64,000 bases of DNA from Apilactobacillus apinorum. GTDB lineage: Bacteria > Bacillota > Bacilli > Lactobacillales > Lactobacillaceae. The number at the start of each line of letters is the position of its first letter. Within the stretch, counting starts at the first letter, position 1. Below, in pieces: positions 45,790-54,298 of this stretch. The DNA is taken from the NCBI RefSeq assembly GCF_001281175.1, contig NZ_KQ440396.1, positions 1 through 64,000 on the forward strand, in the 5' to 3' direction. Below the pieces are notes generated by a model that saw only the letters and a list, made by a program, of their open reading frames with translations, was not told the origin of the DNA and searched no databases. Both the position numbers and the translations under genes were made by a program.

Positions 45790-46623
45790 ATGCCTGAATT
45801 ACCTGAAGTTGAAACTGTGAGAAGAGGACTTACCCAATTAGTAGAGGGTGCGAAAGTTAATACTATTGATGTTTTATATCCAAAGATGATTAATGTTTCT
45901 GAAAAGGAATTTAAAGAAGTACTACAAAAACATCAAATTATTAGAATTGATCGTCGTGGTAAATATCTATTATTTAGATTTGATAATGATATGACACTTG
46001 TTTCTCATTTGAGAATGGAAGGAAAGTATGACGTTGAACCAGACGGAACTGAGCCAACTAAACATACTCATATTATTTTCCATTTAGATGATAATCGTGA
46101 ACTAAGATATAAGGACAGTCGAAAATTTGGTCGTATGTATCTAGTCAAAAATGGGGATGAAAAGACATTATCCGGATTAGGTACTATTGGACCTGAACCA
46201 ACTGATGAAACCTTAACTTTTGATTACATGAAATCTATCATGAATAAAGCTAGAGGAAAAATTAAACCATTCCTATTAAATCAAAGTAATATTGCCGGAT
46301 TAGGTAATATTTACTGTGATGAAGTTCTTTGGTTAACATCAATTCATCCAGAAACACAAACTAACTTAATAACTGATGAAGAAATTGAAGCATTAAGAAA
46401 GAATATTATTGCTGAAATTAAAATGGCTATTAAGGGTCATGGAACTACTGTGCATTCATATTCCAATGCTTTTGGAGAAGCTGGACAGTTCCAAAATCAT
46501 TTGCATGTTTATGGACGTAAGGGAGAACCTTGTGAAAGATGTGATACACTATTGGAAAAGATAAAAGTTGCTCAAAGAGGAACAACTTACTGTCCAAATT
46601 GCCAAAGAAAAGTGGTTGAATAA
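45790..46623 (+). CDS. mutM: Formamidopyrimidine-DNA glycosylase
   Basis: MutM (Fpg) removes 8-oxoguanine and ring-opened purines from DNA and nicks abasic sites. The catalytic N-terminus is PELPEVETVRRGL, with the Pro nucleophile after removal of Met. The conserved basic residue region RRGKYLLF and the HTHIIFHLDD segment follow. The C-terminal zinc finger is complete (CERCDTLL and TTYCPNCQRK). The length of 277 residues is normal. It lies 19 nt after polA and 2 nt before coaE, in the same operon. Confidence 0.97.
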   Translation: MPELPEVETVRRGLTQLVEGAKVNTIDVLYPKMINVSEKEFKEVLQKHQIIRIDRRGKYLLFRFDNDMTLVSHLRMEGKYDVEPDGTEPTKHTHIIFHLDDNRELRYKDSRKFGRMYLVKNGDEKTLSGLGTIGPEPTDETLTFDYMKSIMNKARGKIKPFLLNQSNIAGLGNIYCDEVLWLTSIHPETQTNLITDEEIEALRKNIIAEIKMAIKGHGTTVHSYSNAFGEAGQFQNHLHVYGRKGEPCERCDTLLEKIKVAQRGTTYCPNCQRKVVE

Positions 46624-46625
46624 AT

Positions 46626-47210
46626 ATGACTAGAGTAATTGGATTAACTGGTGGGATTGCGACAGGTAAATCCACTGTTTCTCAATGCTTATTAGGTTGC
46701 GGATATCAAATTATTGATGCTGATTTAATTACTCACCATGTCCAATCAAAAGGCAGCGAAGGGCTAAAAGCTATTGCTGCCTTTTTTGGTCCAGATATCT
46801 TATTATCAAATGGTGAACTAGATCGAAAAAAATTAGCTGAAATTGTTTTTTCAGATAAGGAACAACTAGTCGAATTAACAAGAATTATTGATCCATTTAT
46901 CCGTGATGAAATATATAGTGAAATTAGTTCGTCAAAAGAAGCAATCGTAATTTTAGATGCACCCACTTTATTTGAAAATGGATATCATTTCATATGTGAC
47001 AGAATAATCACTGTTTCATGTGATCAAGACAAACAAATAGAGAGATTAATGAGTAGAGATAAATTAACCGAAGAAGAAGCGTTAAATAGAATTAATAGTC
47101 AATGGCCATTAAATATCAAAGAACAATTGTCTAATGATGTTATTGATAGTAACGGTAGTATTATGCAAACGCGCTCTCAAGTGGTAAAATTATTTAATAA
47201 TATAGATTAA
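46626..47210 (+). CDS. coaE: Dephospho-CoA kinase
   Basis: CoaE performs the last step of coenzyme A synthesis. The P-loop GGIATGKST is at residues 9-17, and the DADLITHHVQ segment (D-x-D substrate region) and DAPTLFENGYH follow. The lid-type RLMSRDKLTEEEALNRINSQW is present. The length of 194 residues is typical. It has no ribosome-binding site of its own that I can see, and the ATG lies 2 nt after the mutM stop, so it probably depends on translational coupling. Confidence 0.96.
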   Translation: MTRVIGLTGGIATGKSTVSQCLLGCGYQIIDADLITHHVQSKGSEGLKAIAAFFGPDILLSNGELDRKKLAEIVFSDKEQLVELTRIIDPFIRDEIYSEISSSKEAIVILDAPTLFENGYHFICDRIITVSCDQDKQIERLMSRDKLTEEEALNRINSQWPLNIKEQLSNDVIDSNGSIMQTRSQVVKLFNNID

Positions 47211-47227
47211 CTGAGGTGAACGATATT

Positions 47228-47698
47228 ATGCAATGTCCTCATTGTCATAAAAACTCTTCCAGAGTTGTTGATAGTCGACCAGCTGAAAACGGACAAGTAA
47301 TTAGACGTCGACGTGAATGTGAAAATTGTAATTACAGATATACAACATTTGAAAGAATCGAACAAACACCATTATTAGTAATCAAAAACAATGGTAATCG
47401 TGAAGAATTTAATCATGAAAAAATTTTACGTGGAATAATTAGATCTGCTGAAAAACGTCCCGTATCAATGGATGCAATGACATCTATTGCTGATAAAGTA
47501 GAAAATAAAATTAGATCATTGGGTGAAAATGAAGTATCTAGTCAATTAATTGGTGAATATGTAATGAAAGAACTAGTTAATGTTGATGATATCGCCTACA
47601 TTAGATTTGCTAGTGTTTATCGTCAATTTAAGGATATGACAGTTTTCTATAATGAATTAAAAGAAGTGCTAGATAAAGATCATAAAAATGAAAAGTAA
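47228..47698 (+). CDS. nrdR: Transcriptional repressor NrdR
   Basis: NrdR represses ribonucleotide reductase genes in response to nucleotide levels. The N-terminal zinc ribbon is MQCPHCHKNSSRVVDSRP with a second pair in CENCNYRYTTFE, and the ATP-cone domain follows (about residues 49-139). The start is ATG 47228, with GAGGTGA upstream. The upstream GTG at 47216 lies within the ribosome-binding site. The product has 156 residues. Its place before dnaB and dnaI is conserved in Firmicutes. Confidence 0.97.
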   Translation: MQCPHCHKNSSRVVDSRPAENGQVIRRRRECENCNYRYTTFERIEQTPLLVIKNNGNREEFNHEKILRGIIRSAEKRPVSMDAMTSIADKVENKIRSLGENEVSSQLIGEYVMKELVNVDDIAYIRFASVYRQFKDMTVFYNELKEVLDKDHKNEK

Positions 47699-47710
47699 TG
47701 GGGAATATGT

Positions 47711-49081
47711 ATGACTGAAAAGTGGTTAGAAATTAATCCGCAATCTAAATTCATACTAACTAACGACTCACAATTATCTGATACGCAAAGAGAATCATTA
47801 GATGTCTTGTATCAACCAATTGTGGGTTCTTTGGCATACACCTTAATTAATGTTTTATGGAGAATGAGCCAAGAGAAAGAAGCGACAAAAGAACATAATC
47901 ATGTCGAATTACTAACTTATTTAAACTCTGATATTAAATCAATCGTAGAAGCTAGAACCAAATTGGAAGCAGTTGGATTAATAAAAACATTTTTGAAAAG
48001 ACAAAATGACAGACAAAGTTTTGTATATCAATTAGTTAGCCCGTTAGAAGCTACCAAATTCTTCATGGATGATTTGTTGAGTGTTTCGCTATTGCAAATT
48101 ATCGGTGAGTACAGATACCTGGATATTTTTGAACAGTTAAAAACAGAAACTGTAAGTTTAGAAGGCTACGAAGATATTTCTCAGAACTTTCTTCAAGTTT
48201 TTAATATTAAAGATAGTGAAATTAAAGATACTCCGGACGTTATTAAAAATATCAAGAGTGATTTATCTTCAAATGTTGGTAGTGATGAGGTTATTGATTT
48301 ACCAAAGAGTAATGATTTTGACTTTAACTTGTTATTAGATATTTTGAGCCAATCATTTGTTAATATTACTGACGTAAAGAAGAATATTAATTTAATTAAC
48401 ACCGAACATGAATTGTTTGGCATTGATGAAATCACGACAGCTAGATTAATTGAACAATCTACCAATGTTGCTAATAACGTGTTTGATCCTAAGAAATTTA
48501 AGGTCATTGTTTCAAGACAATTCCAGAATAATTCTGCGGGTAGAAATCAAACAACAAGCAAATCTGATAATAGCAAACAAGCTTCCAATGTTAATCTAAA
48601 CGAAATGGAAAGTAAGCTTGTCAAATCAATGCGCCAATATTCACCAATGGAATTTTTAAATTCATTAAAACGTGCTAAGGGTGGTTATGTTCATAGCAAC
48701 GAGGAAAGAATCATAAGTAGTGTTGTTGAAAGACAAATTCTTAGCTCTGAAGTGATTAACATGATTACTTATCACATCTTAATTGATTTGGGTAATTCAG
48801 GACTTAATAGAAACCTATTCGAAGCGATTGCTGATGATTGGTCACAAAACAAAATTAAGAGTGCTGAACAAGCGCTACAATTTATAAAAGACCGCAATAA
48901 GAGTAATGCTACGCCTAAGTCGAATAAGAGATATCAACGTAAAAACGTTGTAAAAGAAACATTACCTGACTGGGCAAAAGAAGATAATAAACCCAAGGAT
49001 TATGGTAAAGTTAATGCAGATAAGAAAAAAGAATTACAAGAAAGAATTAAGCAAATGCAAAACAATAGAAATGAGGGTTAA
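47711..49081 (+). CDS. dnaB: Replication initiation / helicase-loading protein DnaB (Firmicutes type)
   Basis: This is the Firmicute DnaB primosome protein, not the replicative helicase. It helps DnaD and DnaI load the helicase at the origin and tethers it to the membrane. The N-terminal winged-helix part contains LDVLYQPIVGSLAYTLINVLW. The DnaB/DnaD C-terminal domain is at about residues 300-395 (YSPMEFLNSLKRAKGGYVHSNE, VINMITYHILIDLGN, WSQNKIKSAEQA). The C-terminal tail is basic and ends in a helical KKELQERIKQMQ segment. The length is 456 residues. It lies 2 nt before dnaI. Confidence 0.94.
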   Translation: MTEKWLEINPQSKFILTNDSQLSDTQRESLDVLYQPIVGSLAYTLINVLWRMSQEKEATKEHNHVELLTYLNSDIKSIVEARTKLEAVGLIKTFLKRQNDRQSFVYQLVSPLEATKFFMDDLLSVSLLQIIGEYRYLDIFEQLKTETVSLEGYEDISQNFLQVFNIKDSEIKDTPDVIKNIKSDLSSNVGSDEVIDLPKSNDFDFNLLLDILSQSFVNITDVKKNINLINTEHELFGIDEITTARLIEQSTNVANNVFDPKKFKVIVSRQFQNNSAGRNQTTSKSDNSKQASNVNLNEMESKLVKSMRQYSPMEFLNSLKRAKGGYVHSNEERIISSVVERQILSSEVINMITYHILIDLGNSGLNRNLFEAIADDWSQNKIKSAEQALQFIKDRNKSNATPKSNKRYQRKNVVKETLPDWAKEDNKPKDYGKVNADKKKELQERIKQMQNNRNEG

Positions 49082-49083
49082 TA

Positions 49084-50016
49084 ATGAGAAACTTAAGTGA
49101 AGAAATGAATAAGAAAATCAATGAACCTAAGTATCGTCAAAAATATGACCAATTAGTTTCTTTGGCTTTGCAAGATGATGAAGTAAAATCATTTTTGGAT
49201 GATAATGAAGATAAATTAGCAGAAAATGCGGTTAGAAAATCAATTTCTAAACTTTATGAATTTGTTCAACAAAAAAATAAGGTTAAGAACAATGAACCAA
49301 CTAATGTTCCTGGATACACACCTATCTTAGTGGTTTCTAAGGGATTAATTGATATATCATATGTTCCTACTAAAGAAAAAATCGAAAGCATGAAACAAAA
49401 CAAGATTTTGAAGCGAATTCATGCAGTTTCAATGCCTAAAAACATCAAAAATGTTAGTCTAAGTCAATTTGATTTGGATGAAAATGACTATCGTTTAGAT
49501 TCGATGGCTAAGGTAACTGATTTTATTAATGAATATAGTAATGATCCTAAGGGATGGCACCAAGGAATGTACTTATATGGAGAATTTGGTGTTGGAAAAA
49601 CATTCTTAATGGCTGCAATGGCAAATGAACTAGCTAAAAACGGTACAGAGGTTACCTTAGTACATTTTCCAAGTTTTGCTGTTGAAATGAAGAGTGCAAT
49701 TTCCAATAACATGGTATCCGACAAACTAGATACTATTAAGAAAACACCAGTATTAATCTTGGATGATATTGGTGCTGATTCAATGTCATCATGGGTTAGG
49801 GATGATATCTTAGGAGTTATTCTTGAATATCGTATGCAAAATGCGCTTAGCACATTCTTTACTTCAAACTTCTCAATGGATCAATTCGAAAAAGAACATC
49901 TTGCTGTAAATAACAAGGGTGAAGAAGAACCATTGAAGGCAAAGAGAATTATGCAAAGAGTTCGTTTCTTATCAAAAGAAGTATCTTTGTTTGGAAAAAA
50001 TAGAAGACCTCAATAG
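49084..50016 (+). CDS. dnaI: Primosomal protein DnaI (helicase loader)
   Basis: DnaI is the AAA+ ATPase that loads the replicative helicase. The N-terminal helicase-binding domain (about 1-110) is followed by a P-loop GEFGVGKTFL near residue 166 and Walker B PVLILDDIGAD. Sensor-type residues lie in FFTSNFSMDQFE, and an Arg-finger-like segment RIMQRVRFLSKEV ends the protein. The length of 310 residues is normal. It closes the polA-to-dnaI gene run. A new promoter and T-box leader follow. Confidence 0.96.
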   Translation: MRNLSEEMNKKINEPKYRQKYDQLVSLALQDDEVKSFLDDNEDKLAENAVRKSISKLYEFVQQKNKVKNNEPTNVPGYTPILVVSKGLIDISYVPTKEKIESMKQNKILKRIHAVSMPKNIKNVSLSQFDLDENDYRLDSMAKVTDFINEYSNDPKGWHQGMYLYGEFGVGKTFLMAAMANELAKNGTEVTLVHFPSFAVEMKSAISNNMVSDKLDTIKKTPVLILDDIGADSMSSWVRDDILGVILEYRMQNALSTFFTSNFSMDQFEKEHLAVNNKGEEEPLKAKRIMQRVRFLSKEVSLFGKNRRPQ

Positions 50017-50033
50017 AAAATAGTAATTTATTC

Positions 50034-50062
50034 TTGACAATTGTGGTCACAATATTGATAAT
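50034..50062 (+). promoter_or_regulatory. thrS promoter with an inverted repeat in the spacer
   Basis: TTGACA (50034-50039), a 17-nt spacer and GATAAT (50057-50062). The spacer contains ATTGTG-GT-CACAAT (50040-50053), a 6-bp inverted repeat that could be an operator. Confidence 0.75.
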
Positions 50063-50310
50063 AAAGACAGTTAATAAAAGACATGATTTTAATAATTAAC
50101 ATTCAGGGAGGAAGCACATTTGCTGGAAGTGTTTCTATGATTATTATTAAAGTTACCACTTTTATTCATTAGGCAGAGGAAAATTCTGACACGGGTTGTT
50201 TCGTTATCAACTTTTATGAGGCTCGTATATTGATGTATATGAGTAGAATTCGGGTGGAACCACGTTTATTTTGACGTCCCTAGTATCTTAGGATACTGGG
50301 GGCGTTTTTT
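50063..50310 (+). promoter_or_regulatory. T-box leader of thrS
   Basis: The T-box sequence GGGTGGAACCACG is at 50252-50264, and the terminator hairpin (GACGTCCC, AGTAT with ATACT, GGGGCG) with its T-run is at 50273-50310. The likely specifier codon is ACC (Thr) at 50155-50157, in the context AAGTTACCACTTTT. The leader together with its promoter fills the 330-nt gap between dnaI and thrS. Confidence 0.92.
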
Positions 50311-50347
50311 GTTTTCATTCGAAAATTAGACAAGGGAGTGCATAATT

Positions 50348-52291
50348 ATGGCAAAAATTTCATTTGAGTTTCCTGATGGAAGCATTAAAGAATTTGATCA
50401 AGGTGTAAATACAGAAGATATCGCTAAATCAATTTCAATTAGTTTAGCTAAAAAATCTGTAGCAGGTAAAATCGACGGAGAAATGGTTGATATTGATTTA
50501 CCTTTAGAAAAAGGTGGAAAAATTGAAATCGTTACAAAAGATTCTGAAGATGGTTTGAAGGTATTACGTCAAACTGCTGCTCAATTATTAAAAGCTGCCT
50601 TAGCAGATCAATTTAATAACATTCAATTTGGTGAAAGTACTGCAAATGACGATGGCTTCTTTGTTGATACAGATAAACGCGATAGCCAAGTTAGTGCTGA
50701 TGAATTACCACTAGCAGAAGAACGTATTAATAAGATGGTAAAAGACGACGTTAAAATTGAAAGAAAAGTATTATCACTAGATGATGCACTAAAACAAGTT
50801 GATGGAGATCCATACCAAGCTAAGTTAGTTAACGAAATGGCTAAAGATGGTGAAGTTGTATTCTACCAAATCGGTGATTACCTAGGTTTAGGTGAAGGGG
50901 TTGTATTACCTTCAGCTAAAGCAGTTAAAGAATACAAACTTCTTTCAGTTGCTGGTGCATACTGGGAAGGTAAATCTTCTAACCCAATGTTACAAAGAAT
51001 TTTTGCAACGGCATTCTTTAAGAAAGCTGATTTAGAAGAAGACCTAAACAGACGTCAAGAAGCCAAAGAAAGAGATCACAGAGTTATTGGTAACAAACTA
51101 GACCTATTCTTTGTTGATCCTAAAGTTGGTGCTGGTTTAGCTTACTGGATGCCAAACGGTGCTACTATCAGACGTGTTGTTGAAAGATACATTATCGATA
51201 AAGAATTAGCTAATGGATACCAACATGTTATTACACCAGTGCTAATGAACTTAGATGCATACAAAACTTCAGGTCACTGGCAACACTACCGTGAAGACAT
51301 GTTCCCACCAATGGACATGGGTGATGGTGAAGAACTTGAATTAAGACCAATGAACTGTCCAAGTCATATTCAAATCTTCAAACACCACATTCGATCATAC
51401 CGTGAACTACCAATGAGAATTGCTGAATTAGGAATGATGCACAGATATGAAAAATCTGGTGCTTTATCAGGACTACAACGTGTTCGTGAAATGACATTGA
51501 ATGATGGTCACACTTTCTTAACTCTAGAACAAATTCAAGATGAATTTAAGAAGGTTTTAGGTTTAATGGTTGAAGTATACAAAGACTTCGATATTAAGAA
51601 CTACCACTTCAGACTAAGTTACAGAGATCCTAAGAATACTGAAAAGTACTTTGATGATGAAGAAATGTGGAACAGATCACAATCAATGCTTAAAGGTGCT
51701 ATGGATGATTTAGGATTAGATTATGTTGAAGCAGAAGGTGAAGCCGCATTCTACGGTCCAAAGCTTGATGTTCAAACATACACTGCAATGGGTAATGAAG
51801 AAACACTATCAACTATTCAATTAGATTTCATGTTGCCTGAAAGATTTGGTTTAAGCTATGTTGGTGAAGATGGTCAAGAACACCGTCCAGTTATGATGCA
51901 CCGTGGATTAGTTTCAACTATGGAAAGATTTATTGCTTACCTAATTGAAGTATACAAGGGTGCATTCCCAACTTGGTTAGCTCCAAAACAAGTAAAAGTA
52001 ATTCCTGTTAGCATGGAAAAATACGGTGACTACGCTAAAGAAGTTAATGATAAGTTAGCATCTCTAGGTATCCGTACTAGTGTTGATGACAGAAATGAAA
52101 AAATGGGTTACTTAATCCGTGATGCTCAAACCAACAAGATTCCATACACAATCGTTGTTGGTGAAAATGAAAAGAATGCTAATGAAGTATCAGTTCGTAA
52201 ATATGGTGAACAAGATACTGTAAACATGAGCATTGATGATTTCGTAAAAGAAATTCAAGCAGACATTAATAACTACTCAAGAGAAAAATAA
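50348..52291 (+). CDS. thrS: Threonyl-tRNA synthetase with a degenerate editing site
   Basis: ThrRS charges tRNA-Thr. The domains are TGS (1-62), N2 editing-type (about 63-220), class II catalytic (240-535) and anticodon-binding (540-647). The catalytic core is intact, with [33 protein letters not shown] and [12 protein letters not shown]. The editing domain has normal length, but its signature residues are gone. The HxxxH motif reads Q75-T-A-A-Q79, and the CxxxH motif reads G182-E-G-V-V186. In E. coli ThrRS these are H73, H77, C182 and H186, needed to hydrolyse Ser-tRNA(Thr). The surrounding segments ([23 protein letters not shown]) are well conserved, so the domain is not missing, only stripped of catalysis. 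Confidence 0.97.
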   Translation: MAKISFEFPDGSIKEFDQGVNTEDIAKSISISLAKKSVAGKIDGEMVDIDLPLEKGGKIEIVTKDSEDGLKVLRQTAAQLLKAALADQFNNIQFGESTANDDGFFVDTDKRDSQVSADELPLAEERINKMVKDDVKIERKVLSLDDALKQVDGDPYQAKLVNEMAKDGEVVFYQIGDYLGLGEGVVLPSAKAVKEYKLLSVAGAYWEGKSSNPMLQRIFATAFFKKADLEEDLNRRQEAKERDHRVIGNKLDLFFVDPKVGAGLAYWMPNGATIRRVVERYIIDKELANGYQHVITPVLMNLDAYKTSGHWQHYREDMFPPMDMGDGEELELRPMNCPSHIQIFKHHIRSYRELPMRIAELGMMHRYEKSGALSGLQRVREMTLNDGHTFLTLEQIQDEFKKVLGLMVEVYKDFDIKNYHFRLSYRDPKNTEKYFDDEEMWNRSQSMLKGAMDDLGLDYVEAEGEAAFYGPKLDVQTYTAMGNEETLSTIQLDFMLPERFGLSYVGEDGQEHRPVMMHRGLVSTMERFIAYLIEVYKGAFPTWLAPKQVKVIPVSMEKYGDYAKEVNDKLASLGIRTSVDDRNEKMGYLIRDAQTNKIPYTIVVGENEKNANEVSVRKYGEQDTVNMSIDDFVKEIQADINNYSREK

Positions 52292-52301
52292 TTAAATGTT
52301 G

Positions 52302-52330
52302 TTGACAAGTATCATATATCTTGATACTAT
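52302..52330 (+). promoter_or_regulatory. infC operon promoter with an inverted repeat
   Basis: Consensus TTGACA (52302-52307), a 17-nt spacer and TACTAT (52325-52330). AGTATCA (52308-52314) and TGATACT (52322-52328) form a perfect 7-bp inverted repeat that fills the spacer and overlaps the -10 box. Confidence 0.8.
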
Positions 52331-52334
52331 ATAA

Positions 52335-52479
52335 ATAACGAAAAAGCAGAAGCATCCCGCTTCTCGCCTGAGTTATCGTTTAAAGATGGCTAGGCATGAT
52401 ATCGGTTTAACCCTTAAAATGTTTTTAAGGGACCAAAAGCGGGTACTCAATTGTGGGCTCCCGCTTTTTTCTGCTTTTT
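52335..52479 (+). promoter_or_regulatory. infC-rpmI-rplT leader, attenuator of L20-leader type
   Basis: The leader ends in a terminator. AAGCGGG (52437-52443) pairs with CCCGCTT (52460-52466), followed by T residues. The same AAGCGGG can instead pair with an identical CCCGCTT at 52356-52362, and AAAAAGCAG (52341-52349) can pair with CTGCTTTTT (52471-52479). Leaders in this position in Firmicutes bind ribosomal protein L20 and terminate transcription. The assignment to that family is from position and layout. Confidence 0.82.
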
Positions 52480-52502
52480 AATAAACTTGGAGGTGAATTA
52501 CC

Positions 52503-53024
52503 ATAGCAAACGATATGATGGTTAATGATGGAATTCGAGCTCGTGAACTTCGTTTAATCGGTGCAAACGGTGATCAATTAGGAGTTAAGACAAAAGATGA
52601 AGCAATGCAAATTGCTGAAGCTGCTGGTCTTGACTTAGTAGTTGTTGCTCCTAAGGCTAAGCCAATGGTAGCAAAAGTACTTGATTACGGAAAATACCGT
52701 TTTGAACAACAAAAGAAAGCTCGTCTATCTCGTAAGAAGCAAAAAGTAGTTAGTGTTAAGGAAATTAGATTGAGTCCAACTATCGATACTAATGATTTCA
52801 ATACCAAACTAAAAAGAGCTAAGACCTTCATCGAAAAAGGTGAAAAAGTTAGGGTTTCAATTCGCTTTAAGGGACGTGCCATCACACATAAGGAAATTGG
52901 TCGTGATGTTTTAAACAGAATGGCAGATTCTACATCAGATGTTGCTAGCGTTACTCAACGAGCAAAGATGGATGGAAGAAGTATGTTCCTAATGCTCGCA
53001 CCTAAATCAAGCGATAAAAATTAG
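52503..53024 (+). CDS. infC: Translation initiation factor IF-3, AUA start
   Basis: IF-3 binds the 30S subunit and checks start-codon choice. The N-terminal signature [23 protein letters not shown] and the C-terminal domain ([37 protein letters not shown]) are intact. The Shine-Dalgarno GGAGG (52489-52493) lies 9 nt before ATA 52503, and the first ATG (52515) is too far at 21 nt. IF-3 genes are well known for non-canonical starts, usually AUU, that let IF-3 repress its own translation. Here the codon is AUA, giving 173 residues. It heads the infC-rpmI-rplT operon. Confidence 0.95.
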   Translation: MANDMMVNDGIRARELRLIGANGDQLGVKTKDEAMQIAEAAGLDLVVVAPKAKPMVAKVLDYGKYRFEQQKKARLSRKKQKVVSVKEIRLSPTIDTNDFNTKLKRAKTFIEKGEKVRVSIRFKGRAITHKEIGRDVLNRMADSTSDVASVTQRAKMDGRSMFLMLAPKSSDKN

Positions 53025-53071
53025 ATAGTATTTTATAATACTTAAAGTTAAATTAAGGGAGGATTTTTTCA

Positions 53072-53260
53072 ATGCCAAAGACTAAATCAAATCGTGCAAT
53101 TGCAAAGCGTTTCAAGAAGACTGCCAAAGGTGGTTTAAAGAGTGCTAACGCATTTACAAGTCACCGTTTCCACGGTAAGACTAAGAAGCAACGTCGTAAC
53201 CTACGTGGTACAAGCATGGTAAACGATACATTAGCAAGCAAATACACAAAGATGTTTTAA
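53072..53260 (+). CDS. rpmI: 50S ribosomal protein L35
   Basis: This 62-residue, highly basic protein begins [23 protein letters not shown] and has the family's [17 protein letters not shown] core. It is a large-subunit protein encoded between IF-3 and L20, as in almost all Firmicutes. GGGAGG lies 8 nt upstream of the ATG. Confidence 0.97.
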   Translation: MPKTKSNRAIAKRFKKTAKGGLKSANAFTSHRFHGKTKKQRRNLRGTSMVNDTLASKYTKMF

Positions 53261-53302
53261 TTAAAACTTTTAAGTAAGACATACAATTAGGAGGATTTAA
53301 AT

Positions 53303-53659
53303 ATGCCAAGAGTTAAGGGTGGAACAGTTACTCACGCACGTCGTAAGCGTGTTTTAAAAGAAGCTAAAGGTTACCGTGAAGGTAAGCACAGTCTATTCAA
53401 GACTGCTAAAGATCAAGTTATGAAGTCACGTGAATATGCATTCCGTGATCGTAGAGCAAACAAGGGTAACTTCAGAAGATTATGGATTGCTCGTATCAAT
53501 GCTGCTGCTCGTATGAACGGTCTAAGTTACAGTAAATTAATGCACGGTTTGAAACTTTCAAACATTGAAATGAACCGTAAGATGTTAGCTGACTTAGCTG
53601 TTAACGACGAAAAAGCTTTTGCTTCATTAGCTGAAACTGCAAAGAAAGCTATTAAATAA
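53303..53659 (+). CDS. rplT: 50S ribosomal protein L20
   Basis: L20 is an early-assembly large-subunit protein and, in many bacteria, the repressor of its own operon through the leader RNA. The 118-residue basic protein begins [24 protein letters not shown] and contains [24 protein letters not shown], both family hallmarks. TTAGGAGG precedes the ATG. It is the last gene of the infC operon and is followed by a terminator. Confidence 0.98.
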   Translation: MPRVKGGTVTHARRKRVLKEAKGYREGKHSLFKTAKDQVMKSREYAFRDRRANKGNFRRLWIARINAAARMNGLSYSKLMHGLKLSNIEMNRKMLADLAVNDEKAFASLAETAKKAIK

Positions 53660-53663
53660 TTTA

Positions 53664-53706
53664 TAAAAACTTTCACCACTTAAGGTAAGTAGGTGGGAGT
53701 TTTTTT
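53664..53706 (+). terminator. Intrinsic terminator after rplT
   Basis: AAAACTTTCACC and GGTGGGAGTTTT pair with two or three G-U wobbles around a 14-nt loop and end in a T-run. Confidence 0.8.
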
Positions 53707-53712
53707 CTTATA

Positions 53713-53734
53713 TGGGACACAAGTATTGTGCCCA
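53713..53734. repeat. Inverted repeat upstream of yqeG
   Basis: TGGGACACAA (53713-53722) and TTGTGCCCA (53726-53734) are complementary apart from one bulged A, with a GTA loop. There is no T-run. It lies between the rplT terminator and the yqeG ribosome-binding site and could be an operator or an mRNA hairpin. Confidence 0.55.
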
Positions 53735-53758
53735 TAATACATAAATTTGAGGAGTGTT

Positions 53759-54298
53759 ATGATGATAACTAAATTTAAACCAACTTGGATGATTCCAGTT
53801 ATATACAGTATTTCACCATCTAAATTGCAGGATATGGGCATTAAAGCTGTTTTTAGTGATTTAGATAATACATTGATTCCATGGAATAATCCAGATGGTA
53901 CTCCTCAACTAAGAGATTGGATTGATCAATTGAAAAAATATAATATCGAATTGATTGTAATCTCTAATAATAAACATAATAGAGTAAAGAGAGCTTTAGA
54001 AAGTTTAAAGCTCAACTTCATCTCTAGAGCTTGCAAACCACTACCTAGAGGTATTAAGCAGGCTTTAAAGAAATATAATTTAGATTCAAAACAGGTTATT
54101 ATGGTTGGCGATCAATTGTTAACTGATGTCTGGGCTTCAAATAATGCGAATGTAAGAAGTGTTTTGGTAAAACCATTAATTGAATCTGATGCGTGGAACA
54201 CCAAACCTAATCGTATGATTGAATCAGTAATATGGAAAAAGTTAAGAAAGAAGTTCAGTGATTTAGACTGGCAGGAGGATATTAATGACAGAAATTAA
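53759..54298 (+). CDS. yqeG: YqeG family HAD IIIA-type phosphatase
   Basis: This is a small HAD-superfamily phosphatase whose substrate is not firmly known. The catalytic motif is DLDNTLIPWNNPD (DxDxT form), followed by VISNNKHNRV and the acidic motif VGDQLLTDVWASN. The length of about 179 residues is typical. Two start codons are adjacent. ATG 53759 is 4 nt and ATG 53762 is 7 nt after GAGGAG, and the second is equally likely. It overlaps yqeH by 14 nt and heads the yqe operon of ribosome-assembly and cofactor genes. Confidence 0.92.
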   Translation: MMITKFKPTWMIPVIYSISPSKLQDMGIKAVFSDLDNTLIPWNNPDGTPQLRDWIDQLKKYNIELIVISNNKHNRVKRALESLKLNFISRACKPLPRGIKQALKKYNLDSKQVIMVGDQLLTDVWASNNANVRSVLVKPLIESDAWNTKPNRMIESVIWKKLRKKFSDLDWQEDINDRN

